This document shows, piece by piece, positions 33,387 to 42,394 of a DNA stretch of 64,000 nucleotides (positions are counted from its first letter, which is position 1; each line of letters opens with the position of its first letter). Where the stretch lies: contig JAUICM010000003.1 of assembly GCA_030427885.1 (NCBI GenBank), forward strand, positions 434,001-498,000, written 5' to 3'. Origin of the DNA: Rhodothermia bacterium. GTDB lineage: Bacteria > Bacteroidota > Rhodothermia > Balneolales > Balneolaceae. A model generated the notes under the pieces. The model searched no databases. It saw only the letters and a list, made by a program, of their open reading frames with translations, and was not told the DNA's origin. Both the position numbers and the translations under genes were made by a program.

Positions 33387-33827
33387 CTATAACGATCTCT
33401 TATAAAAAATATAATCGGTCGTTGGTGGTTCATATCCCGCTTTACGCAACAGAAGAAAAATCTGCGCCCTGTGATGTTGCCCATGAATGATCACATGCTC
33501 AAAAATATCCTCAACGCTATCTTCAAAACTGTTTCCCTTGCTGTTGGTGTAGGCACAACGCTCACCCATTTTAGAGGCAACTCCTTCAAGCATGGCGTGG
33601 CTGTCGTTCAGCAGCGATTCACATTCTTCTGTGGTATAATTTCCCCAGATCTCAACCTGTTCCTGAATCTTCTGAATGCGGTTATACCAGATTATCTGTG
33701 CTTTGAAAAGATGGGCAAACAATCGGTTGAGCTCATTTTGTATACTCTCTTCCTGAACTTTTTTTATGGCTTTGAGGGTGTGTTGATTAGCCCACAGGTC
33801 GTAGTCTATTTTATGTTGGACTGACAT
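33387..33827 (-). CDS. DinB/YfiT-fold metal-dependent protein
   Basis: A 146-residue four-helix protein. LFAHLFKAQIIWYNRI near 36-51 and FEHVIIHGQHHRAQIFLLLR near 109-128 give the three histidines that bind metal in the DinB_2/YfiT fold. Family members include thiol-dependent transferases and hydrolases for bacillithiol or other thiols, but this one's substrate is not known. It is 22 bases after the MarC-family gene and 111 bases before the AGCS start. Confidence 0.85.
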   Translation of the reverse strand: MSVQHKIDYDLWANQHTLKAIKKVQEESIQNELNRLFAHLFKAQIIWYNRIQKIQEQVEIWGNYTTEECESLLNDSHAMLEGVASKMGERCAYTNSKGNSFEDSVEDIFEHVIIHGQHHRAQIFLLLRKAGYEPPTTDYIFYKRSL

Positions 33828-33849
33828 AGATTTAGCTTTCGGTTCCGGG

Positions 33850-34524
33850 TTAACTGATCTGGAAAAACTTAGCTATTCCGTTGATCACGAATTGAACACC
33901 AATAGCCAGTGCTATGAATCCCATCATTCTTGTGATAACGGTCATGCCCGATTTTCCGATCATTTTATTAAGCCATGGGGCAACTCTGAGTATAGCCCAC
34001 GCTAATACCGCTGTAATAAATACAGCAACACCATTAATAACATAATCTGTAATACCCGATGCCTGAGAACCAAAACCAATCACCACGGCAATACTGCCAG
34101 GCCCCGACAGCAGAGGCATTGCTAAAGGACTAAAAGAAACATCTTCTTTTTCCATTGCTGCCTCCTGATCTTCGGAAGATAATTTCCTTCCACCGGTTTC
34201 AGGATTCATCATTGAAAACCCTGCCCGCACGATCACGATGCCACCTGCAATTCTGATTCCCGGCAAACTGATCCCGAAAAAACTGAGAATATAGGTTCCT
34301 GCAAGCAAAAAGATCATCAACACGCAGAACATATAGATACTTGCTTTGCGGGCCGTTTTTGCTTTTTCTTCATTACTGTCATCTTCGGTAAGAGACATAA
34401 AAACCGGCATGGCCGTCAAGGGATTCACCACCGAAAATAAGGATGTGAAACTCGCTATTAACAGACCGCCTGTTCCCAGGATCTCAGATGAAAATGATAT
34501 TATTTCGTTAAAAAATTCTCCCAT
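33850..34524 (-). CDS. MarC family integral membrane protein
   Basis: Start 34524 (MGEFFNEII) is preferred over an ATG five codons upstream that adds a CC-containing tail unusual for the family. The 224 residues have six transmembrane helices. Family blocks are SFTSLFSVVNPLTAMPVF near 25, FFGISLPGIRIAGGIVI, SPLAMPLLSGPGSIAVVI near 130 and TRMMGFIALAIGVQFVINGI at the end. MarC proteins have no proven function and are not drug exporters despite the name. It lies divergent from the fRMsr gene, 117 bases away. Confidence 0.88.
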   Translation of the reverse strand: MGEFFNEIISFSSEILGTGGLLIASFTSLFSVVNPLTAMPVFMSLTEDDSNEEKAKTARKASIYMFCVLMIFLLAGTYILSFFGISLPGIRIAGGIVIVRAGFSMMNPETGGRKLSSEDQEAAMEKEDVSFSPLAMPLLSGPGSIAVVIGFGSQASGITDYVINGVAVFITAVLAWAILRVAPWLNKMIGKSGMTVITRMMGFIALAIGVQFVINGIAKFFQIS

Positions 34525-34641
34525 ACAACAAAGATACACATGATTTTCGGAAATTCAGTATATCAGAGTTTTCCATTTATCAAAGCTTAACTTTATTTAC
34601 TCGGCTAATCTTTTATTTTTCGATATCAAAACCTTACAGAT

Positions 34642-35118
34642 ATGACAACAACAGAAACCATCTCCCTAAAAGAAAAATTAGTTACCGCAGCCGAAAACAT
34701 TCTGGACCGGGATGTAACCCGACATGAAAAGTTATTTGCCATCTGCGAGCTGCTTGCTGACGAAGTCCCAACTTTTAACTGGGTTGGATTCTACATGGCC
34801 GATCCTTCAGGTAAAGAAGAATTAGTTTTGGGGCCTTTTGTTGGCGCCAGCACCGACCATACCCGAATTCCCTTTGGGAAAGGTATCTGTGGACAGGTCG
34901 CTCTCTCGCATGAAACGTTTGTGGCCCAGGATGTCCATGCACAGGACAATTATCTCTCATGCAGCATTGATGTACAATCTGAGATCGTTGTTCCAATAAT
35001 GAAAGAAGATGTTTTTGTAGCTCAGTTGGATATTGATTCACATACCCGTGATTCAATCACTATAGAGCAGCAGGAAGCGTTAGAGGAAATCTGCGATATG
35101 CTCGCCGATGAGTTCTAA
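34642..35118 (+). CDS. GAF-domain free methionine-R-sulfoxide reductase
   Basis: The 158 residues are one GAF domain. NWVGFYM near 46, GKGICGQVALSHETFVAQDVHA near 79-100 and YLSCSIDVQSEIVVPI near 104-119 match the fRMsr family. The two cysteines C83 and C107 correspond to the conserved pair (C84 and C118 of E. coli YebR); the third, less conserved cysteine is absent. It reduces free Met-R-sulfoxide in the cytoplasm. The TerB-like gene follows 30 bases later on the same strand. Confidence 0.9.
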   Translation: MTTTETISLKEKLVTAAENILDRDVTRHEKLFAICELLADEVPTFNWVGFYMADPSGKEELVLGPFVGASTDHTRIPFGKGICGQVALSHETFVAQDVHAQDNYLSCSIDVQSEIVVPIMKEDVFVAQLDIDSHTRDSITIEQQEALEEICDMLADEF

Positions 35119-35148
35119 ATTACCCGTAAATAATTTAACTGATTAATA

Positions 35149-35502
35149 ATGAGTTCTTATACCCTCACCGACGAAACAGCTGTTGACGTTCTGATCTTCT
35201 GGATCGAAAGCACCGATGGTAGTATTTCCTTCAGCGAACAGGAAACTGTTAAACGGGTCCTCAGTAATATGGAATACGACCTTAGTACCTATCAATCCAC
35301 ACTTAGTCATATCGGAGCGATGAGTACAAGCCATGTTTCGGAGATCATAGAAGAGGCCATCCACTATGTGCGTTCTAACTTCTCTGATGATGGACAGCGT
35401 CTCACCTATACTTTACTGGATGCTATTGCTCACTGTGATGGTAAGATCTCTTCGGGAAACACCACCAAGCTCGCCCGTTTGAAGAAAGAACTAGGTGTGT
35501 AA
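35149..35502 (+). CDS. TerB-like helical protein
   Basis: This 117-residue, all-helical, cytoplasmic protein shows two similar segments: DVLIFWIESTDGSISFSEQETVKRVL and LLDAIAHCDGKISSGNTTKLARL. Each has the A-x-x-D-G-x-[IV]-[ST] turn of TerB/tellurite-resistance domains that bind metal through acidic residues. A degenerate TerB or DjlA-like fold is the best reading. It lies 30 bases after the methionine sulfoxide reductase gene and is convergent with the DUF6174-like lipoprotein gene. Confidence 0.62.
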   Translation: MSSYTLTDETAVDVLIFWIESTDGSISFSEQETVKRVLSNMEYDLSTYQSTLSHIGAMSTSHVSEIIEEAIHYVRSNFSDDGQRLTYTLLDAIAHCDGKISSGNTTKLARLKKELGV

Positions 35503-35511
35503 TATTATTTG

Positions 35512-35988
35512 CTAGAACTGCAGCGCTGAAAGCGTGTAGGTATATTCATCGTCAGAAGTACTGGCATTTCCATCCACATAAATCAATGTAGGATAGCCGA
35601 AATCAGGATCATATTCGGCCTCAAACACAGCTGCATCCTTACTGGCATCTTCAGCCAATTCAAAAAGCTGATCCACTGTTTTGAAATAGCCGGGCAAAAC
35701 TTCCATTACCGGGCGCATTTCCCCTGAAAATTCGATCATATAGGTTTCCATGGTCTCCGGGTGTAAAACCGCAGAAACGGTGTCCGACCTTACTTCGATA
35801 ACAACGGGTTCTATAAACCCACAAAAACATGTGGCTCTGTAGTTCATCTGATAATTTTCAGCCCCTTTCTCGTTCCAAACTCTTCTTGCTTCCTGAAGGG
35901 TTTCAATATCACCATTACCTCCGGTAGAACATGCAGATAAAAGCCCGGCTACCAGCAGTAAACTGAATTGAATTTTTCTTCCGACCAT
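35512..35988 (-). CDS. DUF6174-like lipoprotein
   Basis: The 158 residues start with a lipoprotein signal (LLVAGLLSAC). The mature part has ENYQMNYRATCFCGFIEPVVIEV with the C-x-C pair and the V-x-L-H turn, then TVDQLFELAEDASKDA and FEAEYDPDFGYPTLIYVDG near the end; this Y-x(4)-C-x-C...DPxFGYPTxIxxD pattern is that of the DUF6174 family. Function unknown. It follows the 316-residue lipoprotein gene by 19 bases. Confidence 0.82.
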   Translation of the reverse strand: MVGRKIQFSLLLVAGLLSACSTGGNGDIETLQEARRVWNEKGAENYQMNYRATCFCGFIEPVVIEVRSDTVSAVLHPETMETYMIEFSGEMRPVMEVLPGYFKTVDQLFELAEDASKDAAVFEAEYDPDFGYPTLIYVDGNASTSDDEYTYTLSALQF

Positions 35989-36007
35989 AATTATTCTCCT
36001 GTATAGA

Positions 36008-36958
36008 TTAGATCTCAGAACATGTGCCAGAACTCACAACAGAAATGTTGTTGATCTCAGAAGGATAGAGGTTCTTAACGGCTCCTGATTTTCCCCGGTT
36101 TGAGTGCCATATTTCCCGGATTGTACCCTGAACCGTTATATAGAAGTACATATTCTCCTGTTCCTCTAACGCAACCGGATATCCACTTCTCTCTATCAGC
36201 TTCTGCAGGCTACCATTAAACCTCCAGACTTCATTTTTATTGCACTCTATGAAGTCTGAGCCTGGTTTTCCGTTTGTTATTCCGGAATAGGTATCGAAGT
36301 TCTCGGCTGTTAAAAAATTATAGGTCATTGTATTCAACCTGCCTGCTATGTTGGTTGCAAGCTTGCCAGCCTCAACATCCTGATACTGATCCGGACTGAT
36401 GTGTTCATAACTTCGGTAGAAGTTCTTTACCCTCAACTCCACGTCAATCTTCCAGTACGAATTTTGATCCAGTGAATCTGTCGTAATTGCATGCTGATCG
36501 GACACAGTCCATACATTACTACTTTCAAGAGAGTTGTACAGGAGTTGCCAGTTTGGTTCCTCCACATAAAGTGGGACACAATATTCATAGCTTTGTGTTT
36601 CAAGGATCTCCTCACAACGACCATTCATAAAGTCTTTCATTCTCTCCGACTTTACGATATCCTCTTTTTCCCAGTACAGGATCACTTCTCCACCCACTTT
36701 CTTTCTGTTTGTTATTCTGAACAAATGATAGGGCTCGCTATCAGAACTCAGATTGAAACGCATTTCTTCCTGACCTTTTTTGAATTTTCCTTCGGTAATA
36801 TCTCCCCAGCCGACCGCTTCCTCCACTTCTGAAGGAAATGCAGGATTCCCCTGTACCACAGATCCTGATGACAGATCCTGATAACTGGTCTCACTTAATT
36901 TATGTGTTGAACTACAGGCAGTGAATACCAGTGCTATTAAAAGGAGTGATCTTTTCAT
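36008..36958 (-). CDS. Secreted lipoprotein of unknown function
   Basis: A 316-residue protein with a clear lipobox (LIALVFTAC). I do not recognise the rest, which is rich in beta strands with several tryptophans and cysteines at about residues 15, 113, 122, 243 and 314. HLFRITNRKKVGGEVILYWEKE near 78-99 and MYFYITVQGTIREIWHSNRG near 273-292 are the most strand-like blocks. It is divergent from the phytase-associated receptor (184 bases apart) and precedes the DUF6174-like gene. Confidence 0.68.
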   Translation of the reverse strand: MKRSLLLIALVFTACSSTHKLSETSYQDLSSGSVVQGNPAFPSEVEEAVGWGDITEGKFKKGQEEMRFNLSSDSEPYHLFRITNRKKVGGEVILYWEKEDIVKSERMKDFMNGRCEEILETQSYEYCVPLYVEEPNWQLLYNSLESSNVWTVSDQHAITTDSLDQNSYWKIDVELRVKNFYRSYEHISPDQYQDVEAGKLATNIAGRLNTMTYNFLTAENFDTYSGITNGKPGSDFIECNKNEVWRFNGSLQKLIERSGYPVALEEQENMYFYITVQGTIREIWHSNRGKSGAVKNLYPSEINNISVVSSGTCSEI

Positions 36959-37142
36959 TTTACTTATTAACTATAACCACATTCTACTATACCATACTTA
37001 TAAATAATAATCTAGCACTTGAATTAATGCACTTTATACTGAACTAACATTAACATAAATCAGGAATAACACGAACTAAACAGTATCACAACATATGCTC
37101 CTTATGCTGGTCAATTAACAACCAACACCATATGGAGAACTT

Positions 37143-39920
37143 ATGTATTCACACTGGGTAGATCGTCTACTGTTTTTATCTCTGTTTCTATTCACACTTC
37201 TTATTTTTTCACCTGCAATTTCAGCACAATCAACGGGTACTGTTAGTGGTACTGTCACAGCCTCTGATCAAATTGAACCCCTTCCAGGAGCTAATGTATT
37301 TATAAAAGGCACAGCTATTGGAACCAGCACCGATTCTGAAGGAAAATATGTTCTTAAAAACGTACCCTCAGGAACCCAAACTATTTCTTTCACCTATCTT
37401 GGTTTTGAGTCCGTTTCGGAACAAATAACGGTAACTGCGGGACAATTGAACACTTTGGATGCAAGCCTGAAGGATAATTTTGTAGAGCTTCAGGGGATTA
37501 CTGTTTCCGGAATTCGCCAGGGACAAGCTACAGCTCTGAATCAGCAGAAAACGGCGGCTAATATTAAAAACGTGGTGGCCTCAGATCTCATTGGTCGCTT
37601 TCCGGACCAGAATGTTGCCGACGCACTTCGCAGAATTCCTGCGATCACCATACAACAGGATCAGGGAGAGGCGCGCTACGTTCAGATCCGGGGTACAAAC
37701 CCAAATCTTAGTAATGTTAGCATCAATGGAGAACAGATTCCTTCGCCCGAAGGAGATGTTCGTTTTGTAGCCATGGATATGATCCCAAATGATATTCTAT
37801 CCAGTATTGAAGTTAATAAAGCGATCACGCCCGATATGGACGGTGATGCTATTGGCGGATCCGTTAATCTGAAAACCCTTTCTGCTCCAAATCGTCAGAT
37901 CCTTCGTTTAACACTTGCTCCGGGATATAACAATAATGCCAAAGATCTTTCCGCAATTGGTGGTCTTGGGTCATTCACTTACGGCAATCGACTGGCCGAT
38001 GGAAAACTTGGCTTCATTTTCTCCGGAAGTTATAATCGCTCAAATCGCGGCTCTAACAATAACGAGATGGAGTATGATTCCGGTGATCTTGAGGCCTTGG
38101 AACTCCGTGATTATGAGCTCACCCGTGAGCGACTTGGAACCATTGCAAGTATTGATTATCAATTCAACTCGCAATCAAAACTATTCCTGAACTCGGCTTT
38201 CAATTATTTCACCGATACTGAGTACAGAAGAAGACTTACCATTGAACCCGATGCTCTGGCCCGTGAATTAAAAGACCGGCTCGAAAAGCAAAAGATCTTC
38301 AGTTTATCTGCCGGAGGCGAGCATGTACTTTCAAGCAGCTGGTCGGTAGACTACATGGGATCTTATTCTTATGCAGATCAAAACACTCCTTACGATCGGA
38401 ATGTGGCTTTCGAGCAAGCTTATGAAGATGTTTTAACCGGTGACGATGTTGAGATCATTGAATTTGGTGGAGGTGACCCCGACTACCCTCAGTTTATGAC
38501 CACAACCGAAGGAGCACTTTATGGCACAGACACCTACGACTATGATGCTTTTGAGTTTGATGAATTTGAAGAAAGCTCTGAAAATACATCCGATCAAAAT
38601 ATTACCGGAAGACTTAATCTGCATAAAACCTATGGAATAGGAGATATTGTAGGTGAGTTATCATTTGGCGGCCTTTACAGAACTAAAGAGAAAAAGACCA
38701 CCCCCACTATTAAACTCTATGGGTACGACGGTGATTTTTTATATAGTGATGTTCAGGGTTCTTTTGAAGATGATGACTTTCTGGATGGTAAGTACCCAAA
38801 TGGTATTGGTCTTTTCCCGGACCCAGACAAACTGGAGGACTTCTTCAACAATAACCGCGCCGCTTTTGATGCCGAATTTGAAGATGAAGACAGCGAATCA
38901 GATTCCAAATCAGAAACTTTCAGTGCTACTGAGAATACCTTTGCCGGATACGTAATGAGTGATTTCAGAAAAGGTAAGTTGAGTGGCCTTGCCGGCGTTC
39001 GTTATGAGGCTACTTCAGTAGAATACACGGCTAACATCGTTGAATTTGATGATAGTGGTGATCTGTTACCTATCACCGAATCAAACGGTTCGAAAGATTA
39101 TAATTTCCTACTTCCCATGGTTCACCTTACATACGAATTAACCCCTCTTACTAACATTCGTGCAGCATGGACCAACACTTTTGCCAAGCCAAACTATTTT
39201 GATTTGGCTCCATACCGAATCATAAATCGTGAAGATCAGGAAATAGAACTTGGAAATCCCGGGCTGGATGCAACCACATCTATGAACTTCGATCTTATGG
39301 GCGAGTATTACTTCAATTCTCTCGGGGTGATCTCAGCAGGTATCTTCTATAAAAAGATCTCTGATTTCATCTATATCACTACATATGATTTTGATGAGTC
39401 CGGACCTTACTTAGACTATGAAGCCGTGCAACCTGTCAACGGTAATGATGCTGATCTTGCCGGATTTGAGTTCAACCTGCAGCAACAGCTTACCTTCCTG
39501 CCAGGATTTGCCAGTGGCTTCGGGCTTTATGCCAATTACACGTATTCCTGGTCTGAAGCTGAACTTACCAGCGAAGATGGGGACGTTAGAACCATATCAC
39601 TTCCGGGACAAGCTGAGAACACCGGAAACCTTGCCCTTTCATATGAAAAATCCGGATTCTCAGGCCGTATATCTCTTTCCTATGCCGGCTCCTTTGTTGA
39701 TGAGATCAGAGAATCTTCTGATGATGACCGAATCTATGATGAACACGTTCAAATCGATTTTTCTGCAAGTCAGAGAATTACACCAAACCTGACCGTCTTT
39801 CTGGAACTTATCAACCTGACAAATGAGCCGCTTCGATATTACAATGGTGTTACTACAAGGCCAGAACAGCAGGAGTTCTATTCCTTCTGGGGTAATGCAG
39901 GCATTAAATTTGAACTGTGA
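37143..39920 (+). CDS. TonB-dependent receptor with carboxypeptidase-regulatory N-terminus, phytase-linked
   Basis: A 925-residue outer-membrane receptor. It has a signal peptide (1-29), a carboxypeptidase-regulatory-like domain at about 33-112 (GANVFIKGTAIGTSTDSEGKY), a plug at about 125-245 (DQNVADALRRIPAI, ARYVQIRGTNPNL, DMDGDAIGGSVNLKT), and a barrel ending in IKFEL. The plug wording is that of the TIGR01782-like (Xanthomonas/Caulobacter type) group. GGAG lies before ATG. Its stop overlaps the phytase-like gene by 4 bases (ATGA), so the pair likely imports a phosphorylated or inositol-derived ligand. TonB/ExbBD are not encoded beside it. Confidence 0.93.
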   Translation: MYSHWVDRLLFLSLFLFTLLIFSPAISAQSTGTVSGTVTASDQIEPLPGANVFIKGTAIGTSTDSEGKYVLKNVPSGTQTISFTYLGFESVSEQITVTAGQLNTLDASLKDNFVELQGITVSGIRQGQATALNQQKTAANIKNVVASDLIGRFPDQNVADALRRIPAITIQQDQGEARYVQIRGTNPNLSNVSINGEQIPSPEGDVRFVAMDMIPNDILSSIEVNKAITPDMDGDAIGGSVNLKTLSAPNRQILRLTLAPGYNNNAKDLSAIGGLGSFTYGNRLADGKLGFIFSGSYNRSNRGSNNNEMEYDSGDLEALELRDYELTRERLGTIASIDYQFNSQSKLFLNSAFNYFTDTEYRRRLTIEPDALARELKDRLEKQKIFSLSAGGEHVLSSSWSVDYMGSYSYADQNTPYDRNVAFEQAYEDVLTGDDVEIIEFGGGDPDYPQFMTTTEGALYGTDTYDYDAFEFDEFEESSENTSDQNITGRLNLHKTYGIGDIVGELSFGGLYRTKEKKTTPTIKLYGYDGDFLYSDVQGSFEDDDFLDGKYPNGIGLFPDPDKLEDFFNNNRAAFDAEFEDEDSESDSKSETFSATENTFAGYVMSDFRKGKLSGLAGVRYEATSVEYTANIVEFDDSGDLLPITESNGSKDYNFLLPMVHLTYELTPLTNIRAAWTNTFAKPNYFDLAPYRIINREDQEIELGNPGLDATTSMNFDLMGEYYFNSLGVISAGIFYKKISDFIYITTYDFDESGPYLDYEAVQPVNGNDADLAGFEFNLQQQLTFLPGFASGFGLYANYTYSWSEAELTSEDGDVRTISLPGQAENTGNLALSYEKSGFSGRISLSYAGSFVDEIRESSDDDRIYDEHVQIDFSASQRITPNLTVFLELINLTNEPLRYYNGVTTRPEQQEFYSFWGNAGIKFEL

Positions 39921-41005
39921 TGATTACGTCGATAAATATATTTATGAGAACACTTCTTTTATTAACTGCTTTTCTGATTTTGATCACTGCATGCTCTTCC
40001 AAAAAGCAGCCGGCTGATCATTCCGATATCGTCGTAGTACCGGAAGTTTACCAGACCGAGCGTGATACCGCTAACAATGTGGACACCCCAGCAATATGGT
40101 TTAACCCTAATGGAGAAGTCTGGCTTCTGGCGACAGCAAAAGAAACAGATGTTGTGCTAGTATATGATGCTTCCTCTGGAAAAAAGCTTCATACTTTTTC
40201 TGAAGAAGGCACCGGGTTAGGTCAGCTTGATCGCCCGAATAGTATTGCCGTTGTCGAAGATCTGGCTGTAATAATTGAACGGGACAATCACAGGGTTCAG
40301 GTGTTCGAACTTCCCGAATTCAGATCTTTGGGGGTTTTTGGTGCAGAAAACCTCATTAAACCCTATGGTTTAAGTATCATTCCTGGTCAGAACGGTTCTT
40401 TTCGTTTATTTGTAACTGATAATTACGAGACTGAAGATGAACAGGTTCCTCCAATCGAAGAACTGGGAAACAGAATACATGAGTTCTCATTTTCCATTGA
40501 AAAAGGATTATTGCAAAGCCATCATGTGAAAGCATTTGGAGCTACGGAAGGTGAGGGAGCCTTGATGGTTGTTGAGAGTCTTATGGCCGATGAAGGCCTC
40601 AACCGCCTCATCATTGCTGACGAGGACTCACTTCAAAACCACCTAAAAGTGTACGACCTCTTCGGAAACTTCACAGGTAAGATCATCGGAGAAGGATTAT
40701 TCAAATATCAAACCGAAGGAATCGCTCTCTACCGCTGCCCGGACAATCAGGGTTATTGGATTGCTACCGATCAAAGTCATGAAGAAAACACCTTTCATGT
40801 TTTCGACCGAAGCAAACTTAATTTAATTGGCTCTTTCCAAAACCCAAAAACTACCAATACCGATGGCATCACTTTAACTCAAAAAGCATTCCCGGGTTTT
40901 GAAAACGGAGCTTTCTTCCCAATTCATGATGATGGTAATATTTCAGCTGTATCCTGGGCAGATATTGCTTCGGCTATGGGTCTTCGTACATGCATGGAAG
41001 AATAA
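39917..41005 (+). CDS. Phytase-like beta-propeller lipoprotein
   Basis: The 362 residues start with a lipobox (FLILITAC). The propeller has the beta-propeller phytase blocks DTANNVDTPAIWFNP near 50-64, ETDVVLVYDASSGKKLHTF, RDNHRVQVFELPE, YQTEGIALYRCPDNQGYWIATDQ near 275-297 and KTTNTDGITLT. Such enzymes release phosphate from inositol hexakisphosphate using Ca2+. Coupling to a TonB receptor is a known arrangement for this enzyme class. Some calcium ligands cannot be placed by eye, so a related phosphatase or non-enzymatic propeller is possible. A strong terminator follows. Confidence 0.72.
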   Translation: MMITSINIFMRTLLLLTAFLILITACSSKKQPADHSDIVVVPEVYQTERDTANNVDTPAIWFNPNGEVWLLATAKETDVVLVYDASSGKKLHTFSEEGTGLGQLDRPNSIAVVEDLAVIIERDNHRVQVFELPEFRSLGVFGAENLIKPYGLSIIPGQNGSFRLFVTDNYETEDEQVPPIEELGNRIHEFSFSIEKGLLQSHHVKAFGATEGEGALMVVESLMADEGLNRLIIADEDSLQNHLKVYDLFGNFTGKIIGEGLFKYQTEGIALYRCPDNQGYWIATDQSHEENTFHVFDRSKLNLIGSFQNPKTTNTDGITLTQKAFPGFENGAFFPIHDDGNISAVSWADIASAMGLRTCMEE

Positions 41006-41030
41006 TTAGAAGAAGAAATGTTTTATCAAG

Positions 41031-41063
41031 AAGCCATTCCGTTGACTCGGGGCGGCTTTTTTT
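41031..41063 (+). terminator. Intrinsic terminator after the phytase-like gene
   Basis: AAGCCATTCCG (41031-41041) pairs with CGGGGCGGCTT (41048-41058), with one A-C mismatch and two T-G pairs, and seven T residues run from 41057 to 41063. It lies 26 bases after the stop and overlaps the end of the next, opposing gene. Confidence 0.8.
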
Positions 41064-41661
41064 ATTTGTCGAGATATCTTTTTGCTTCGGTAACAGTCAT
41101 CCCGCTTTCCTTGGTAAGAACTTTCACCGCATCAAATACTTTCCCCAATTCATTTAGTTTTGTAGCTCTTTCTTCAGGAGTAGCATGTACTTTTAACCCA
41201 ACCAGCTTTGTGAGTTCTGCTGTAAGATCCTCTGCAAAATTTTCTCTGTAAGACTTGTAAGAATCTGTTACAGGTAGTGTTTCCTTTTTTGTGATTAGTT
41301 CAATTCTTACGCTGGGCACTCCGTCATCACCAACCGGAGATCCCAAAATTATTGCTTCGATGTCGGAAAAATGAAGTCTTCCTGAACGATACCTGAAATA
41401 TCTTCCCTTTTTCCATTTGAGCTCCTTTCTCCCAATATCAAAGTTGAAACTGGACTTTTCCCAGGTTACGATACCCATCAGAAGGAACATCAACGAAACT
41501 CCGATCAATCCCTCAAATCGTTCACTATCCGAACCATTTGTAACATATTCTATCCCTAACCAAACCGCTGCGATCACAAATACAGCCAGACTTATTACAG
41601 ACAGCACCGACCCGTCATGGGTAATTGAAAGGTTACCAGTTTCTTCTCTCTCTACTTTCAT
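41062..41661 (-). CDS. Two-helix membrane protein with a PH-like domain
   Basis: The 199 residues have two transmembrane helices (about 18-38, 50-66), then a beta-rich soluble part with SFNFDIGRKELKWKKGRYF, HFSDIEAIILG and VRIELITKKETLPV that resembles bacterial PH-like domains, and a helical C-terminus (ERATKLNELGKVFDAVKVLTKES). No family is recognised with confidence. It is 24 bases after the lectin-fold gene. Confidence 0.6.
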   Translation of the reverse strand: MKVEREETGNLSITHDGSVLSVISLAVFVIAAVWLGIEYVTNGSDSERFEGLIGVSLMFLLMGIVTWEKSSFNFDIGRKELKWKKGRYFRYRSGRLHFSDIEAIILGSPVGDDGVPSVRIELITKKETLPVTDSYKSYRENFAEDLTAELTKLVGLKVHATPEERATKLNELGKVFDAVKVLTKESGMTVTEAKRYLDK

Positions 41662-41685
41662 ATGTCATAAAAGCTGCGAAAGGTG

Positions 41686-42363
41686 CTAATTACTCAATCC
41701 CAGATCTTCCACATGCAGGTTTACAGAATGATTTACACGCAAGCCAAAGATCCCATCTGTATCCAGATCACTATCAGAAAGCGTAGCAACTTCCACACCA
41801 TTGATTATAAACGTGAGATCATCGCCACTCACCTTTACTTCCAGATTATTCTCGGCGGATGAACCACTGTCTTCGGTGTACTTAACAATAGCATCGCTGG
41901 CGGTCCAGCCTTTAACGGTCTCCGTTTCCTCACCTTCTCTTTCTTTGATCAGATAATCACCAGTATTACGAATGAGGAAGTACAAATACTCCTGGCTGTC
42001 TCCATCAAGTTCCTCTCCACCAATAAAAATTCCGTAGCCTTCGCGGTTCCTTCCGTTTGGATTGAACAGGTGCAGTTTTGCTTTCACTGAAAAATCTCCC
42101 TCCACAGTATTTGCGGGGTGATAGAAAATAGCTGCCGGCCCTGTTGTTACATGCCATCCGGGAGTCATATTTACAAAGTAAATATCTGCGGTTTCAGGGT
42201 CGTCCCCAATAGTAGCATCGTGGTCGGCGTGGTCAAACCGAACTTGCCAGCCTTCCGGTACTTTGAGGTTTTCTCCCTGTGGTACTTTTGGATCTGGCAT
42301 CTGAGCAAATACAGTTGGAACTATTACAAAAATGATCGCGAATATTGATATGAGTTTCTTCAT
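41686..42363 (-). CDS. Secreted concanavalin-fold protein, DUF1080-like
   Basis: A 225-residue exported protein (signal 1-20, cut after VFAQ). The mature domain has WQVRFDHADHDATIG, NMTPGWHVTTGPAAIFYHP, GDFSVKAKLHLFN, EYLYFLIRNTGDYLIKERE and IFGLRVNHSVNLHVEDL, the strand pattern of a lectin/glucanase jelly roll near DUF1080 (3-keto-disaccharide hydrolase family). Active-site residues cannot be assigned. It lies next to a sugar isomerase-like and GMC dehydrogenase genes, so a carbohydrate role is plausible. Confidence 0.62.
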   Translation of the reverse strand: MKKLISIFAIIFVIVPTVFAQMPDPKVPQGENLKVPEGWQVRFDHADHDATIGDDPETADIYFVNMTPGWHVTTGPAAIFYHPANTVEGDFSVKAKLHLFNPNGRNREGYGIFIGGEELDGDSQEYLYFLIRNTGDYLIKEREGEETETVKGWTASDAIVKYTEDSGSSAENNLEVKVSGDDLTFIINGVEVATLSDSDLDTDGIFGLRVNHSVNLHVEDLGLSN

Positions 42364-42394
42364 GGATACTTCCCTCTATTTTAAGTTTATGGTT

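Noticed and set aside
36959-37142. Pho box upstream of the phytase-linked receptor
   Set aside because: TAACATTAACAT is present, but the spacing does not match a known Pho box, and one copy in an AT-rich gap is weak.
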